Assembly: GCA_902826615.1 (NCBI GenBank)
Contig: CADEFN010000002.1
Location: 732,811-796,810 of the forward strand
Direction of reading: 5' to 3'
Length of the DNA: 64,000 nt
Source of the DNA: an uncultured Gemmatimonadota bacterium
Lineage (GTDB): Bacteria; Gemmatimonadota; Gemmatimonadetes; Gemmatimonadales; Gemmatimonadaceae
Shown piece after piece: positions 34,608 through 42,453 of the stretch; the first letter of the stretch is position 1, and every line of letters begins with the position of its first letter. The position numbers and the translations under genes are program-made. Under the pieces are notes generated by a model that saw only the letters and a list, made by a program, of their open reading frames with translations, had not been told where the DNA came from and searched no databases.

Positions 34608-35241
34608 GCTCCCGGTCGCGCTGGAGTGCGTCGACGAGTTCGTCGAGTGCATCGGTGCTGCTGTCCCCTGACTCCGACTGGTGAAAATGGCCGAGCCCGG
34701 CCACACGCAGCGCGTCCAGGTCTTCGGGGGTGCGTACGCCGCGGGCCACGAGGGGAATGCCGTTGCCGTTGGCAAACTCCGCGAGGTGCACGATGCGCCG
34801 GAATTGCTCGGGGAGTGTGGCGACCCCCTGCACATACTCGGGACCGATGCGCAGGTGATGCGGCTGTGTGGCAAGTAGAAGCTCGAGGGTCGCCTCGCTC
34901 CACTGGCCGCGAATCTCCACCACGGTCCTGATGCCCTGTCCCGTGCAACGCTCGATCATCTCCCGGAGGAGGGCCGAGTCGAAACTCGTGGAGCGCGACA
35001 CGAAACCGGCGGTGAGGTGCGAGCGTGTCGACCGGAAGGTCGCCATCACCGGCATCAGACTGTCTTCAAACTCACCCACCGACCCGGCGTCCGAGTACGC
35101 GGCGTAGCCCGCTGAGATGAGTTGCGGGGTGCGGTCGGAGAGCAGGAGGTGCTGCGCGGGTGACGCCGGGACCGAGTAGGCCCACAGTGACTCGCGACGA
35201 AGCAACACGCGCGGGGTACGCGCCCGGAACCACTCGCTCAT
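34570..35241 (-). CDS. Degenerate EAL-domain protein
   Basis: 223 residues. The C-terminal 100 residues follow the EAL fold: LREMIERCTGQGIRTVVEIRGQWSEATLELL, HLRIGPEYVQG, FANGNGIPLVARGVRTPEDLDALRVAGLGHFHQ. In active c-di-GMP phosphodiesterases the last motif reads GIxVIAEGVET; here the glutamates are Arg (ARGVR). The EAL triplet and DDFGTG loop are absent. It is therefore unlikely to hydrolyse c-di-GMP, but could bind a nucleotide or a protein partner. It ends the five-gene run that includes a small GTPase. Start ATG at 35241 has GAGGT 8 bases upstream. Confidence 0.7.
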   Translation of the reverse strand: MSEWFRARTPRVLLRRESLWAYSVPASPAQHLLLSDRTPQLISAGYAAYSDAGSVGEFEDSLMPVMATFRSTRSHLTAGFVSRSTSFDSALLREMIERCTGQGIRTVVEIRGQWSEATLELLLATQPHHLRIGPEYVQGVATLPEQFRRIVHLAEFANGNGIPLVARGVRTPEDLDALRVAGLGHFHQSESGDSSTDALDELVDALQRDREPTVLPFPLRPVR

Positions 35242-35252
35242 GAGCGGTGACC

Positions 35253-35627
35253 TCAGTCCGCGAGTGATACGCATACCGTTTTCCCCATCTGTGCTACGGG
35301 AACCTCGGACCCGATAACGACGTCTGCGCTCAGCCAGCAGGGCTGGGCAGGCGAGGTCTCCGATGCGCAGTCAGTCAGCGCGACGGTGCGCACGCCATTC
35401 TGCTCAAGGCGTGTTTGCGCCATCAACTCGATGGCGGGGGAGTGACCGCGCTCCAGGTCGACGCAGGTCACGAGCGCATGGTACTGGAGGTGCCGCATCA
35501 GGGCGCGAGCCTCATCAACCACGCGCGCCCGGTCAACCTGAAATCCGCGGCCCGTCAGATAACCGGAGAGTGCAAAGAGTCGTGCGTTTTCCTCTCCCAG
35601 GATCAGCACGCGTCTTGGATCGAGCAT
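35253..35627 (-). CDS. Receiver-like protein lacking phosphorylation residues
   Basis: 124 residues. The pattern RRVLILGEENARLFALSGYLTGRGFQVDRARVVDEARALMRHLQYHALVTCVDLERG follows a response-regulator receiver (beta1, alpha1, beta2, alpha2, beta3). The acidic pair after beta1 is G-E-E, the phospho-site after beta3 reads CVDLE, and the conserved lysine is not evident. It is probably a pseudo-receiver. It lies 11 bases upstream of the EAL-like gene, so the two are co-transcribed. Start ATG at 35627, or the GTG immediately before it. Confidence 0.6.
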   Translation of the reverse strand: MLDPRRVLILGEENARLFALSGYLTGRGFQVDRARVVDEARALMRHLQYHALVTCVDLERGHSPAIELMAQTRLEQNGVRTVALTDCASETSPAQPCWLSADVVIGSEVPVAQMGKTVCVSLAD

Positions 35628-35817
35628 CACGAGTAGTCGCTATCGGGTAGGTGGTTCGACCCATAGCGAAGGCAACCCGTGTTCCAGACGCCTCCTTCGA
35701 GGAGCGTCCTCTCAAACCATTGTAGATAAAGGGCTTACGGCGAACACCCGTCAAGCCGACGTCAGCGAGCGCTCACGCGAATCCAGAGTCTGGACAGCGG
35801 GCGTCTCGCCGGAGGAC

Positions 35818-36324
35818 TCACGACGCGCGGGCAGCCATCTGGCGGACGAGGAGTTGGAACGCCGCCTCCACGTTGCGGCCGTCCTTTGCGCTGGCCTTGA
35901 GTGTGTTTTCGGGACTGAAGCCGATGGCACGTACCGACTCATCGTCTACTCGCCACTCACTTTCGAGGTCGGCCTTGTTCACCACCAGGATGGCGGGAAT
36001 ATCGCCAACCACTTCGCGCGAGCTCTCCTGAATAGAACGTGCAATGGTCAGGGTTTCGGGGCGCGTGCCGTCGGCCACGAAAATGAGGCCGGCCGCGCCA
36101 CGCAAATAGGAGAGCCGCACCCGCTGCAGGTCGTCTTCTCCTTGCAGGTCCCAAAGCAAAAGACTGACCGACATGCCGTCGAGTTCAACGAGCTTCCGGT
36201 CGATCTTCACGCCGATCGTGGCCTGATATCGTTCGGAGAACATGCTTTCGACAAACCGGCGAACAAGACTGGTCTTGCCCACGGCCGTCGCGCCGAGCAT
36301 GCACACCTTTCGCTGGATGACCAT
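35818..36324 (-). CDS. Ras/Rab-like small GTPase
   Basis: 168 residues, a minimal Ras-fold GTPase. Motifs: G1 GATAVGKT (11-18), candidate G2 threonine near 36 (QATIGVK), G3 WDLQGED (58-64), G4 NKAD (116-119) and G5 ASAK (144-147). The WD-x-x-G-x-E motif and length match Rab/Ras-like bacterial GTPases rather than translation or Era-type GTPases. MglA relatives act as polarity switches with roadblock or longin partners. The gene starts 1 base after the stop of the OmpA-like gene, so they are likely co-translated. No lipid-modification signal at the C-terminus (ARAS). Confidence 0.92.
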   Translation of the reverse strand: MVIQRKVCMLGATAVGKTSLVRRFVESMFSERYQATIGVKIDRKLVELDGMSVSLLLWDLQGEDDLQRVRLSYLRGAAGLIFVADGTRPETLTIARSIQESSREVVGDIPAILVVNKADLESEWRVDDESVRAIGFSPENTLKASAKDGRNVEAAFQLLVRQMAARAS

Positions 36325-36325
36325 T

Positions 36326-38092
36326 TCAGGGAGTACCCTGGAGTAGAGGCCGGATAGTTACACGCAGATACGCCTGACGAACACCTGCGGTGGAGTCCTG
36401 ATTTACAGTCACGATGGAACTGGGCACCCCTCGGGCTATCATGAGAGCTCTGAGAGCCCGAGAACGACCTTCGCGTAATTCGAGATTCACCTGCGCGTTG
36501 CCAATCGAGTCGGTTGACGCTCGAACCTCAACAGCCACCTCACGTCGATTGTTGCCGGCATCTGTGATCAGTCGCAACACGGTGGCGGCCATGGAGTCAG
36601 CAGTGCTCCGAAATGCGCCGACGGGATACACATCGCCACGGGCGAACTCCACACGCAGCTGTTCTACCTGGTCGGCCGTGGCGCGCATGGCGACATCGAC
36701 GGAGTCCTTGAGCTGCGAAAAGTCGACGGCACCAACTCCAGCAACGGCCGCCGCGGTTGTTTGGGCCGACCGCATCCACGACTCACTCGCAACACCAACT
36801 GCCGCCAAGGTGTCGCCTCTCATGGCCAAAGTAACCGGAGCTGGCGGCTTGATGGCGCCACCCGCCCTCCGCAGAACGAACTCCGGACGGAGCGCGATGT
36901 ACGGCTCCCAGTGCGATACGAGGACAGCCGTATCGAGGCCAGCCTCGGCAATCAGGGCCTTCGGGTCGCGCGCCAGCGGGTCTCGCAGACCGGTCACCAC
37001 ATACTGACCGTCGCGACGCCCAACACTGCCGACCACAACGCCAGGCTCCTCCCGCAGCTGCGTGACATACCGGTTGAACGCTCGGCTCGCCTGAACCTTT
37101 GGGTACGCACACCAGCCGAGGCCGAGCAGAAGCAGCGCCGCGGCAACCACCAGTTTCCAGGGCGAACCCCTGCCCTTCGACTCCGCGAGCTGCGATATGA
37201 GACAAGGCTCAAGCAACTCGGGGCGAACCTCAAAGGGCACGCCGTCCGCCACAAAACGATCGAGGTCCGCAGCATGCGCTCTCTGCACCCCCTCGACTGC
37301 CTCCTGGAGAACCTCACGATAGGCGACAGGTGCGTGGCCTCGTACCACCGAGGCCAGGGTTGCTGCCGGCCCCTGCTCCACCAAGACCGTCAGGTCACCC
37401 ATCGCCAGCGAATCGAGACCTTCCTGCTTGGAGACCTGGAAGGAGTCCCGCGCAAACTCGGTGATGGCCGTGAGCATTCCCGCCACCATGTCGGGGGGGA
37501 GGGCTTTCACGCCCGGCGCCGTGAGGTGTTTGACCAGCAACCCGCTCTCGCGGTGAATCAGAAAGAGCTGTTCGGCACGAAAAAGGAGCGAGTGGCTGAG
37601 AACGACCTCTCCAAAGCTCTTGCCGGTGCGGAGGGCCTCAAAGCGCCAGCCGAGCCCACGGGGCGAGAAGGAATGCTCAAGTGTGGTGTTGATCGACTCG
37701 ACCAGTTCCGAAAACGCCGACGCGATGGCGCGGCGGATGGCGGGCCCGATGATGGGAAAGATCGCGTCAACAATGGGCTGTGGATCGCGGCGCACCGACA
37801 CCTTGATGGCCTCGCCAACCACGGGCCCGAGCGCCATGCCGAGTTCGCGGTCGGCCGCACGGCGTTGCACGGCCTCCGGAAGCACGCGGCTGACCTCATC
37901 GACATTGAGCCGGGGGTCATCGAGTTTGCGCTCGACCTTGTCGATGCGTTCGCGTTCGGGCCCGACGATGAGCCCACGCAACTCGGCCCATCGGTCCGGC
38001 ATGACACGCTCGCGCACCGGCGACGGTGTTCCCGTCGGTTCGGGGGTGCGAGACGGCGCCGGGGGATCCGCCGTGCGGACGGGATCGGCCAC
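36326..38092 (-). CDS. Transmembrane protein: longin/roadblock-like cytoplasmic part, BON- and OmpA-like periplasmic part
   Basis: About 588 residues. Residues 30-160 are helical and charged. About 165-300 (FRAEQLFLIHRESGLLVKHL through VVRGHAPVAYREVLQEAVEG) resembles a longin/roadblock-type strand-helix pattern. One membrane helix lies near 312-334 (KLVVAAALLLLGLGWCAY). Outside the membrane follow a BON-like stretch (about 340-460) and an OmpA-like domain (about 480-585, ASTDSIGNAQVNLELREGRSRALRALMIARGV) expected to bind peptidoglycan. The layout joins a cytoplasmic platform to the cell wall. The small GTPase gene follows after 1 base. Start GTG at 38092 is tentative; ATG at 38002 is possible. 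Confidence 0.75.
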   Translation of the reverse strand: MADPVRTADPPAPSRTPEPTGTPSPVRERVMPDRWAELRGLIVGPERERIDKVERKLDDPRLNVDEVSRVLPEAVQRRAADRELGMALGPVVGEAIKVSVRRDPQPIVDAIFPIIGPAIRRAIASAFSELVESINTTLEHSFSPRGLGWRFEALRTGKSFGEVVLSHSLLFRAEQLFLIHRESGLLVKHLTAPGVKALPPDMVAGMLTAITEFARDSFQVSKQEGLDSLAMGDLTVLVEQGPAATLASVVRGHAPVAYREVLQEAVEGVQRAHAADLDRFVADGVPFEVRPELLEPCLISQLAESKGRGSPWKLVVAAALLLLGLGWCAYPKVQASRAFNRYVTQLREEPGVVVGSVGRRDGQYVVTGLRDPLARDPKALIAEAGLDTAVLVSHWEPYIALRPEFVLRRAGGAIKPPAPVTLAMRGDTLAAVGVASESWMRSAQTTAAAVAGVGAVDFSQLKDSVDVAMRATADQVEQLRVEFARGDVYPVGAFRSTADSMAATVLRLITDAGNNRREVAVEVRASTDSIGNAQVNLELREGRSRALRALMIARGVPSSIVTVNQDSTAGVRQAYLRVTIRPLLQGTP

Positions 38093-38108
38093 GTGGAGCG
38101 GCCCGTGC

Positions 38109-38666
38109 CTAACGGTTTTCGCCGCTGGCCAGCCGCTCCGCCATCTCGGCGAGCATGCCAGCGAGCGTCGCCCGATCGGCCTTGGCGTCGCGCAGATCAC
38201 TGGCCTCACGACGCAGCGCCGACTGCATCTCTTCGTGGCGCCGGGCGAGTTCGTCGCCTAACGAACGCTGGGCCTCCATGAGCAAACCGCGCATCTCGCG
38301 CTGCTGCTGCGCCGTCTGGTCCGCCAGCGCCGCAATACGCGCCGTCAGGTCGCGATTGGTCGCGGCCAGCGCCTCCATGGCGTCACGCACGCCCTGGGTG
38401 CGCTCGCGTTCTTCGGCTTTGAGGCTTGTGGTGAGGGCCTCGATCTCGGAGCGCAGGTATTGCTCCGTTGCCAGCATGCGGCGCCCCAGGTCTTCGCGCA
38501 GGTTCGACGCCTCGCGCTGCAACCGCTCTTCGGTGCCGGCAAAGCGCTTGTCGTAGTCGCGCATCTGGTTGCCGAAGAGGATGTCGCGAATCTTGTCGAC
38601 ATTGCCACTGTCGCTGCCAACCGCTTCGCTGCCGTTGGGCGTGCCATTCCAGGTGGGTTCACTCAT
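38109..38666 (-). CDS. Coiled-coil protein upstream of the OmpA-like/GTPase pair
   Basis: 185 residues, charged and alanine-rich with heptad character throughout (from RDYDKRFAGTEERLQREASNLREDL to ADRATLAGMLAEMAERLASG). No membrane segment or catalytic motif. Probably a cytoplasmic coiled-coil scaffold. AGGAA lies 5 bases before the ATG at 38666. It ends 16 bases before the OmpA-like gene, so the three genes look like one operon. Two octamers are present: one Ser-Leu-Gly and one providing the stop codon TAG. Confidence 0.75.
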   Translation of the reverse strand: MSEPTWNGTPNGSEAVGSDSGNVDKIRDILFGNQMRDYDKRFAGTEERLQREASNLREDLGRRMLATEQYLRSEIEALTTSLKAEERERTQGVRDAMEALAATNRDLTARIAALADQTAQQQREMRGLLMEAQRSLGDELARRHEEMQSALRREASDLRDAKADRATLAGMLAEMAERLASGENR

Positions 38667-38711
38667 GGGGTTCCTGTGTGTTGCAGTCAGCGGTAACACA
38701 CCGCGGGCCGA

Positions 38712-40061
38712 TTACTTGCCGGGGCGAATGGTCTTGAGGCGCTGGTACAGCGTGGAACGCGGGACACCCAGCTTGGTCGCCGCCACTTCCACCTTTCCAC
38801 CAGACAACTCCATCACGCGAATAATGTGGCGTCGCTCGACTTCGTCCAGCGTCAGGTGGTCGGTTTCGCCGCTGGTCGCCGCGGGCGTCACCGTGCGCGC
38901 CATGTCGAATGAAAGGTCCGACGGGTGGATTTCGTCGCGCGCCGACAACAGCACGGAGCGTTCGAGCACATTCCGGAGCTCCCGAACATTGCCCGGCCAG
39001 GGGTAGGCCTCGAGTGCCTCCAGCGCTCCGTCGGTGAGGACAATGCCCTGTCGTCCCAGCTCGCCGGCCAGCCGGTCCAAAAGTCGCCGGGCCAACTCCC
39101 CGATGTCTTCCTTTCGCTCGCGGAGCGGGGGGACGTGCAGAGGAATGGTGGAGATCCGGAAGTAGAGATCTCCGCGGAACTTGCCCTCTGACACCAGGGT
39201 GGGAAGCTCCTGATGGGTGGCCGCGATGAGCCGGGCGTCGACCTGACGATCCTTGACGGCCCCCACTCGCCTGAAGGTCTGATCCTCCAGGACCTTGAGC
39301 AACTTGGGCTGGAGCGAGAGCTCCATGTCGCCGATCTCGTCAAGGAAAAGCGTACCACGGTTGGCCATTTCGAGCAGACCCACCTTGGCTGCCACCGCTC
39401 CGGTAAAGGCACCGCGCTCAAAGCCGAAGAGTTCGCTCTCCAGCAGCTCACGCGGCAACGACGCGCAGTTGAGATCAACGAAGGGCTCGCTGCGCCGCGG
39501 ACCATTTTCGTGCAGCCAACGGGTAATGACCCCTTTGCCCGAGCCGGTCTCTCCGAGAAGGAGCACGGGCCGGTCGGTGCTTACGATGCGCTGCGCCTGA
39601 TCCTGCAGCTTTCGAATGGCTGCCGAGGTCCCGAGAAAGGGGTCGACGGCGGTGCGCTGCTGTCGCACCTGACGCACCATGGCACGTTGACGATCACGCT
39701 GGCGCTCGAGGGCGCGGTCGATGATCACCGCCAGGGTCGTGAGCGACACCGGCTTGGTGAGAAAGTCGTCGGCGCCTTGGCGCATGGCCTGCACCGCGAG
39801 TTCCACGGAGCCATGCCCGGTGAGCACGATGATCGGCGTCGTGGAGCTGATCGCGCGCAGCCGCGGGAGCAACTCGACGGCATTCCCATCGGGGAGCATG
39901 TAGTCAGTGAGCACCACCATCGGCCGCTCGAGCTCGAAGGCGCGCTCGCCGGCGGCGCATCCGTCTGCCTCGGTGACAACCCATCCATTGCCCTCGAGAA
40001 AATCCCGGAGGGCAAATCGGATGGCGCGATCGTCTTCGATGATCAGGATGCGTTTGCTCAT
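38712..40061 (-). CDS. NtrC-family sigma-54-dependent response regulator
   Basis: 449 residues. Receiver (1-120) with IIEDD, phospho-aspartate D53 in VVLTDYMLP, and K103. AAA+ domain with Walker A GETGSGKG (170-177), the sigma-54 contact loop GAFTGA (217-222) and Walker B FLDEIGD (239-245). The C-terminal Fis-type helix-turn-helix includes KVEVAATKLGVPRSTLYQRLK. It activates sigma-54 promoters after phosphorylation. Its ATG overlaps the stop of the upstream kinase gene by 4 bases, so the pair is a dedicated two-component system. Target genes are not evident. Confidence 0.95.
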   Translation of the reverse strand: MSKRILIIEDDRAIRFALRDFLEGNGWVVTEADGCAAGERAFELERPMVVLTDYMLPDGNAVELLPRLRAISSTTPIIVLTGHGSVELAVQAMRQGADDFLTKPVSLTTLAVIIDRALERQRDRQRAMVRQVRQQRTAVDPFLGTSAAIRKLQDQAQRIVSTDRPVLLLGETGSGKGVITRWLHENGPRRSEPFVDLNCASLPRELLESELFGFERGAFTGAVAAKVGLLEMANRGTLFLDEIGDMELSLQPKLLKVLEDQTFRRVGAVKDRQVDARLIAATHQELPTLVSEGKFRGDLYFRISTIPLHVPPLRERKEDIGELARRLLDRLAGELGRQGIVLTDGALEALEAYPWPGNVRELRNVLERSVLLSARDEIHPSDLSFDMARTVTPAATSGETDHLTLDEVERRHIIRVMELSGGKVEVAATKLGVPRSTLYQRLKTIRPGK

Positions 40062-41509
40062 CGGACGGGTTGTTCGAGACGTGGTGCAACAGGAGTGGGC
40101 AGCCGGATCCGCAGGAGTGCGCCGGCGACCTGTCCCTGCGTGCCAAGACGGTTCTCTGCGACGATGGTGCCCCCGTGATCGTGCACGGTCCGATGCGCCA
40201 GCGCCAGCCCGAGCCCGGTTCCTCCGGGTCGTTTGGTGAAAAATGGCTCGAAAACGCGATCAAGGGTGTCGGCCGAGAAGCCGTCACCCTCATCGCACAC
40301 ACGGATCTCCACCACAGTCTCTGCCCCGGCGCGCTCCTCGGATACCTGGACCTCTACTGCATGCCCCTTTTGGGAATGCTGCACAGCGTTGAGGAGCAGG
40401 TTGTGGAGGACCACCACCATGCGATGGCGATCGACCCGGATGGTAGTGCCCGCCGGGCAGCGGTTGCTGGCGTCGAGATGCACCCCTGCCGACTCGGCCG
40501 CCGGAGTGGCCAGTTGCAGGGCCGCCGTCAGGAGCTCGGCCACGGGGGTATCGCGCAGGGCGAGGGCCGTGGGTCGGCCGTAGTCGAGCAGGTCGCGCAT
40601 GAGGGAAGAGAGCCGCTCGATCTGGGTGTCGATGTGGGGCGCATAGCGGGCAAAGTCGGCATTGCCGGTCATCCGGTGCCGCAGGGCATCGATCGCCGAC
40701 GACAAGGCAAATAGAGGATTGCGCACCTCATGGGCCACTCCACCCACCAGCTCCCCCATGCGGGAGAGGGTTTCCTGCCGCTGGATTTCGCCCTGCAGGG
40801 CGATGAGCTGCGTCAGCTCCCGCAGTACGACAATGACCCGGGGCGAGAGATCGCCAGGGGGGACAAATCGCGTGGCCGACACCTCCCAGGTGCGTCCGGA
40901 CGTATCGCGCACCCGCGCCAGCCCCATGGAGCCGTACCGTTCCGCGACCTGCACGTGTGCCGCCGCGGCCTGCCAGAGTGCGTGGTCACCTAACGATTCT
41001 ATGCGTCGTCCGTCGAGCGCGGCCACCGGCACGCCCAGGAGGGACGCGGTGGCCTCGTTGGCCCGGGTCACACAGCCGGTGCTGTCCACCACCAGAATGG
41101 GCTGCTCGATGGAGTCGAAGGTCCCCTGCCATTCCTGCGCGGCCCGCGCACCGATTTCCTGCGCCACCCGCTCTGCCAGCAACGCGCGCGCCCGTTCCTC
41201 GGCGCGCGCCCGCTCGGTGATGTCGTGGACCGTCAGGTGGACGAGCGGTTCTTCGCCCCCATCGAGGGGGCTCAGATAGATCTCGACCAGGCGCATTTCA
41301 CCCAGGACGTTGCGCTGTGGCACTCCCGCGAGGTGCACACCAATGGCCGTCGCCACCTCGAGGGTGCTTTCGAGGCTACCCGAGCTGTCGTCCCCCAGTG
41401 ATTGGAGCGTAGAGCCGACCAGATCCTCGCGCGCGCGCCCGTAGAAATCTGCGGCGGCCTGGTTGGCCTCAGTGATCTCCCCCGACGCGCCTCGAACGAC
41501 GAGCTGCAC
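40058..41509 (-). CDS. PAS-containing sensor histidine kinase, partner of the NtrC-type regulator
   Basis: At least 483 residues, with two PAS domains (about 1-100 and 130-240), HisKA with GGVAHEVRNPLFAL and a complete HATPase (LHNLLLNAVQHSQ, CDEGDGF, EPFFTKRPGGTGLGLALAHRTV). It is NtrB-like and soluble. The start is a problem. The GTG at 41509 cuts into the first PAS domain. The 48 in-frame bases before it encode a PAS-like RYRQLFEQNTAVQ, but no ATG, GTG or TTG occurs between them and an upstream in-frame TGA near 41560. A rare start codon (for example ATC) or a sequence error is possible. Confidence 0.9.
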   Translation of the reverse strand: MQLVVRGASGEITEANQAAADFYGRAREDLVGSTLQSLGDDSSGSLESTLEVATAIGVHLAGVPQRNVLGEMRLVEIYLSPLDGGEEPLVHLTVHDITERARAEERARALLAERVAQEIGARAAQEWQGTFDSIEQPILVVDSTGCVTRANEATASLLGVPVAALDGRRIESLGDHALWQAAAAHVQVAERYGSMGLARVRDTSGRTWEVSATRFVPPGDLSPRVIVVLRELTQLIALQGEIQRQETLSRMGELVGGVAHEVRNPLFALSSAIDALRHRMTGNADFARYAPHIDTQIERLSSLMRDLLDYGRPTALALRDTPVAELLTAALQLATPAAESAGVHLDASNRCPAGTTIRVDRHRMVVVLHNLLLNAVQHSQKGHAVEVQVSEERAGAETVVEIRVCDEGDGFSADTLDRVFEPFFTKRPGGTGLGLALAHRTVHDHGGTIVAENRLGTQGQVAGALLRIRLPTPVAPRLEQPVR

Positions 41510-41600
41510 AGCGGTGTTCTGCTCGAAGAGCTGTCGGTAACGATCGGGCGCGATGTGTGTGTTCAGGGCACTTTGTTAGAGACGCTCAAGGTTACAACCA

Positions 41601-41650
41601 CGAGGGCGAGGAGGCGAGGAGGCAGATGGCAGATGGCAGTCGGCAGACGC
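41601..41650. repeat. Seven-base GGCAGAT/GGCAGAC repeats
   Basis: GAGGCGAGGAGGCAGATGGC followed by AGATGGCAGTCGGCAGACGC lies between the ends of two minus-strand genes. It is related to the repeats at 8670, 18084 and 20087. Confidence 0.75.
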
Positions 41651-41658
41651 GGCGGCGG

Positions 41659-42453
41659 TCACTTCCTGGTCAGGAGTTCTTCGATCAGGTCTACTGCCCT
41701 TGGGTCACCCGACTGACCGAGCCAGAAAAGTGCCTTTCTACGCAGCTCCGGGTCACGATTGGTCCGCACCACATTGATCAGCGCTGGAACTCCCTTGTCC
41801 TTGGGCTGCTGTGAGAGGGCAAAGATCGCCTGCTCACGCACGTCGCGGTCGAGAGCCGCTTCTCCGACCAGCTCGCTCAGCCCCGCGGTGGCGCGCTCTT
41901 CGGCAACCTGCCCGAGCCAGAAGACGGCCTGCTTGCGAACGCGGCTCGGCCGGTTGTCGTCGCGAGCGAGGCGGAGCAGCTCGGGCCAGGGTTGCGTGCT
42001 GTCGACCAGCGTGAGCGGGAAGATGGCCTGCTCGGCCGGCTTCCCTTCCGCGGTTTTCACGATCTCCATCAGGATGGACGCGGCATCGCGACTCCCGAGG
42101 GCGCCGAGGTCGGTGGCGCGCTGCGACATCTTCCAGCGCCCACCGACGTAAAAGCGCACTTCCTCCACACGCCCGCCGGTTTTCTCCACGATCACGCGAC
42201 CTGGTCCGGTATCACACTCCACGTCGTACTCCACATCCTCGGCGCCTTTCTTTCCTACCCAGACACTTCGGCCTTCACGACCCGTGCGCCAGATATTCTT
42301 GCCCTCACCACAGACGCCGGGCTTGAGCGTGAACGTGAACCGGACCTGGCCATCACGCACCCGATCCACCTGCTGCGAGGGCGTTTGTGCCGACACGGTC
42401 GCACTGAGGGTCATACAGGCCCCCAGCACTCCGCCGGTCAGCCGCGTGATCAT
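41659..42453 (-). CDS. Secreted HEAT-repeat protein, shorter paralogue
   Basis: 264 residues with a signal peptide (TGGVLGACMTLSATVSAQ). The N-terminal half is a beta-rich region with two cysteines (GVCGEG, VECDTG). The C-terminal half has HEAT repeats of the form VRKQAVFWLGQ, VREQAIFALSQ, LRRKALFWLGQ. These match the repeats of the upstream gene. It is the last gene of a four-gene operon with an ECF sigma factor. ATG at 42453 overlaps the upstream stop by 4 bases. Role likely in protein binding outside the cytoplasm; no enzyme motif. Confidence 0.8.
   Translation of the reverse strand: MITRLTGGVLGACMTLSATVSAQTPSQQVDRVRDGQVRFTFTLKPGVCGEGKNIWRTGREGRSVWVGKKGAEDVEYDVECDTGPGRVIVEKTGGRVEEVRFYVGGRWKMSQRATDLGALGSRDAASILMEIVKTAEGKPAEQAIFPLTLVDSTQPWPELLRLARDDNRPSRVRKQAVFWLGQVAEERATAGLSELVGEAALDRDVREQAIFALSQQPKDKGVPALINVVRTNRDPELRRKALFWLGQSGDPRAVDLIEELLTRK

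Noticed and set aside
36761..38281. Long open frame on the plus strand opposite the OmpA-like gene
   Set aside because: Its translation is rich in Arg, His and Gln without hydrophobic order or motifs. It is a codon-bias shadow of the minus-strand gene.
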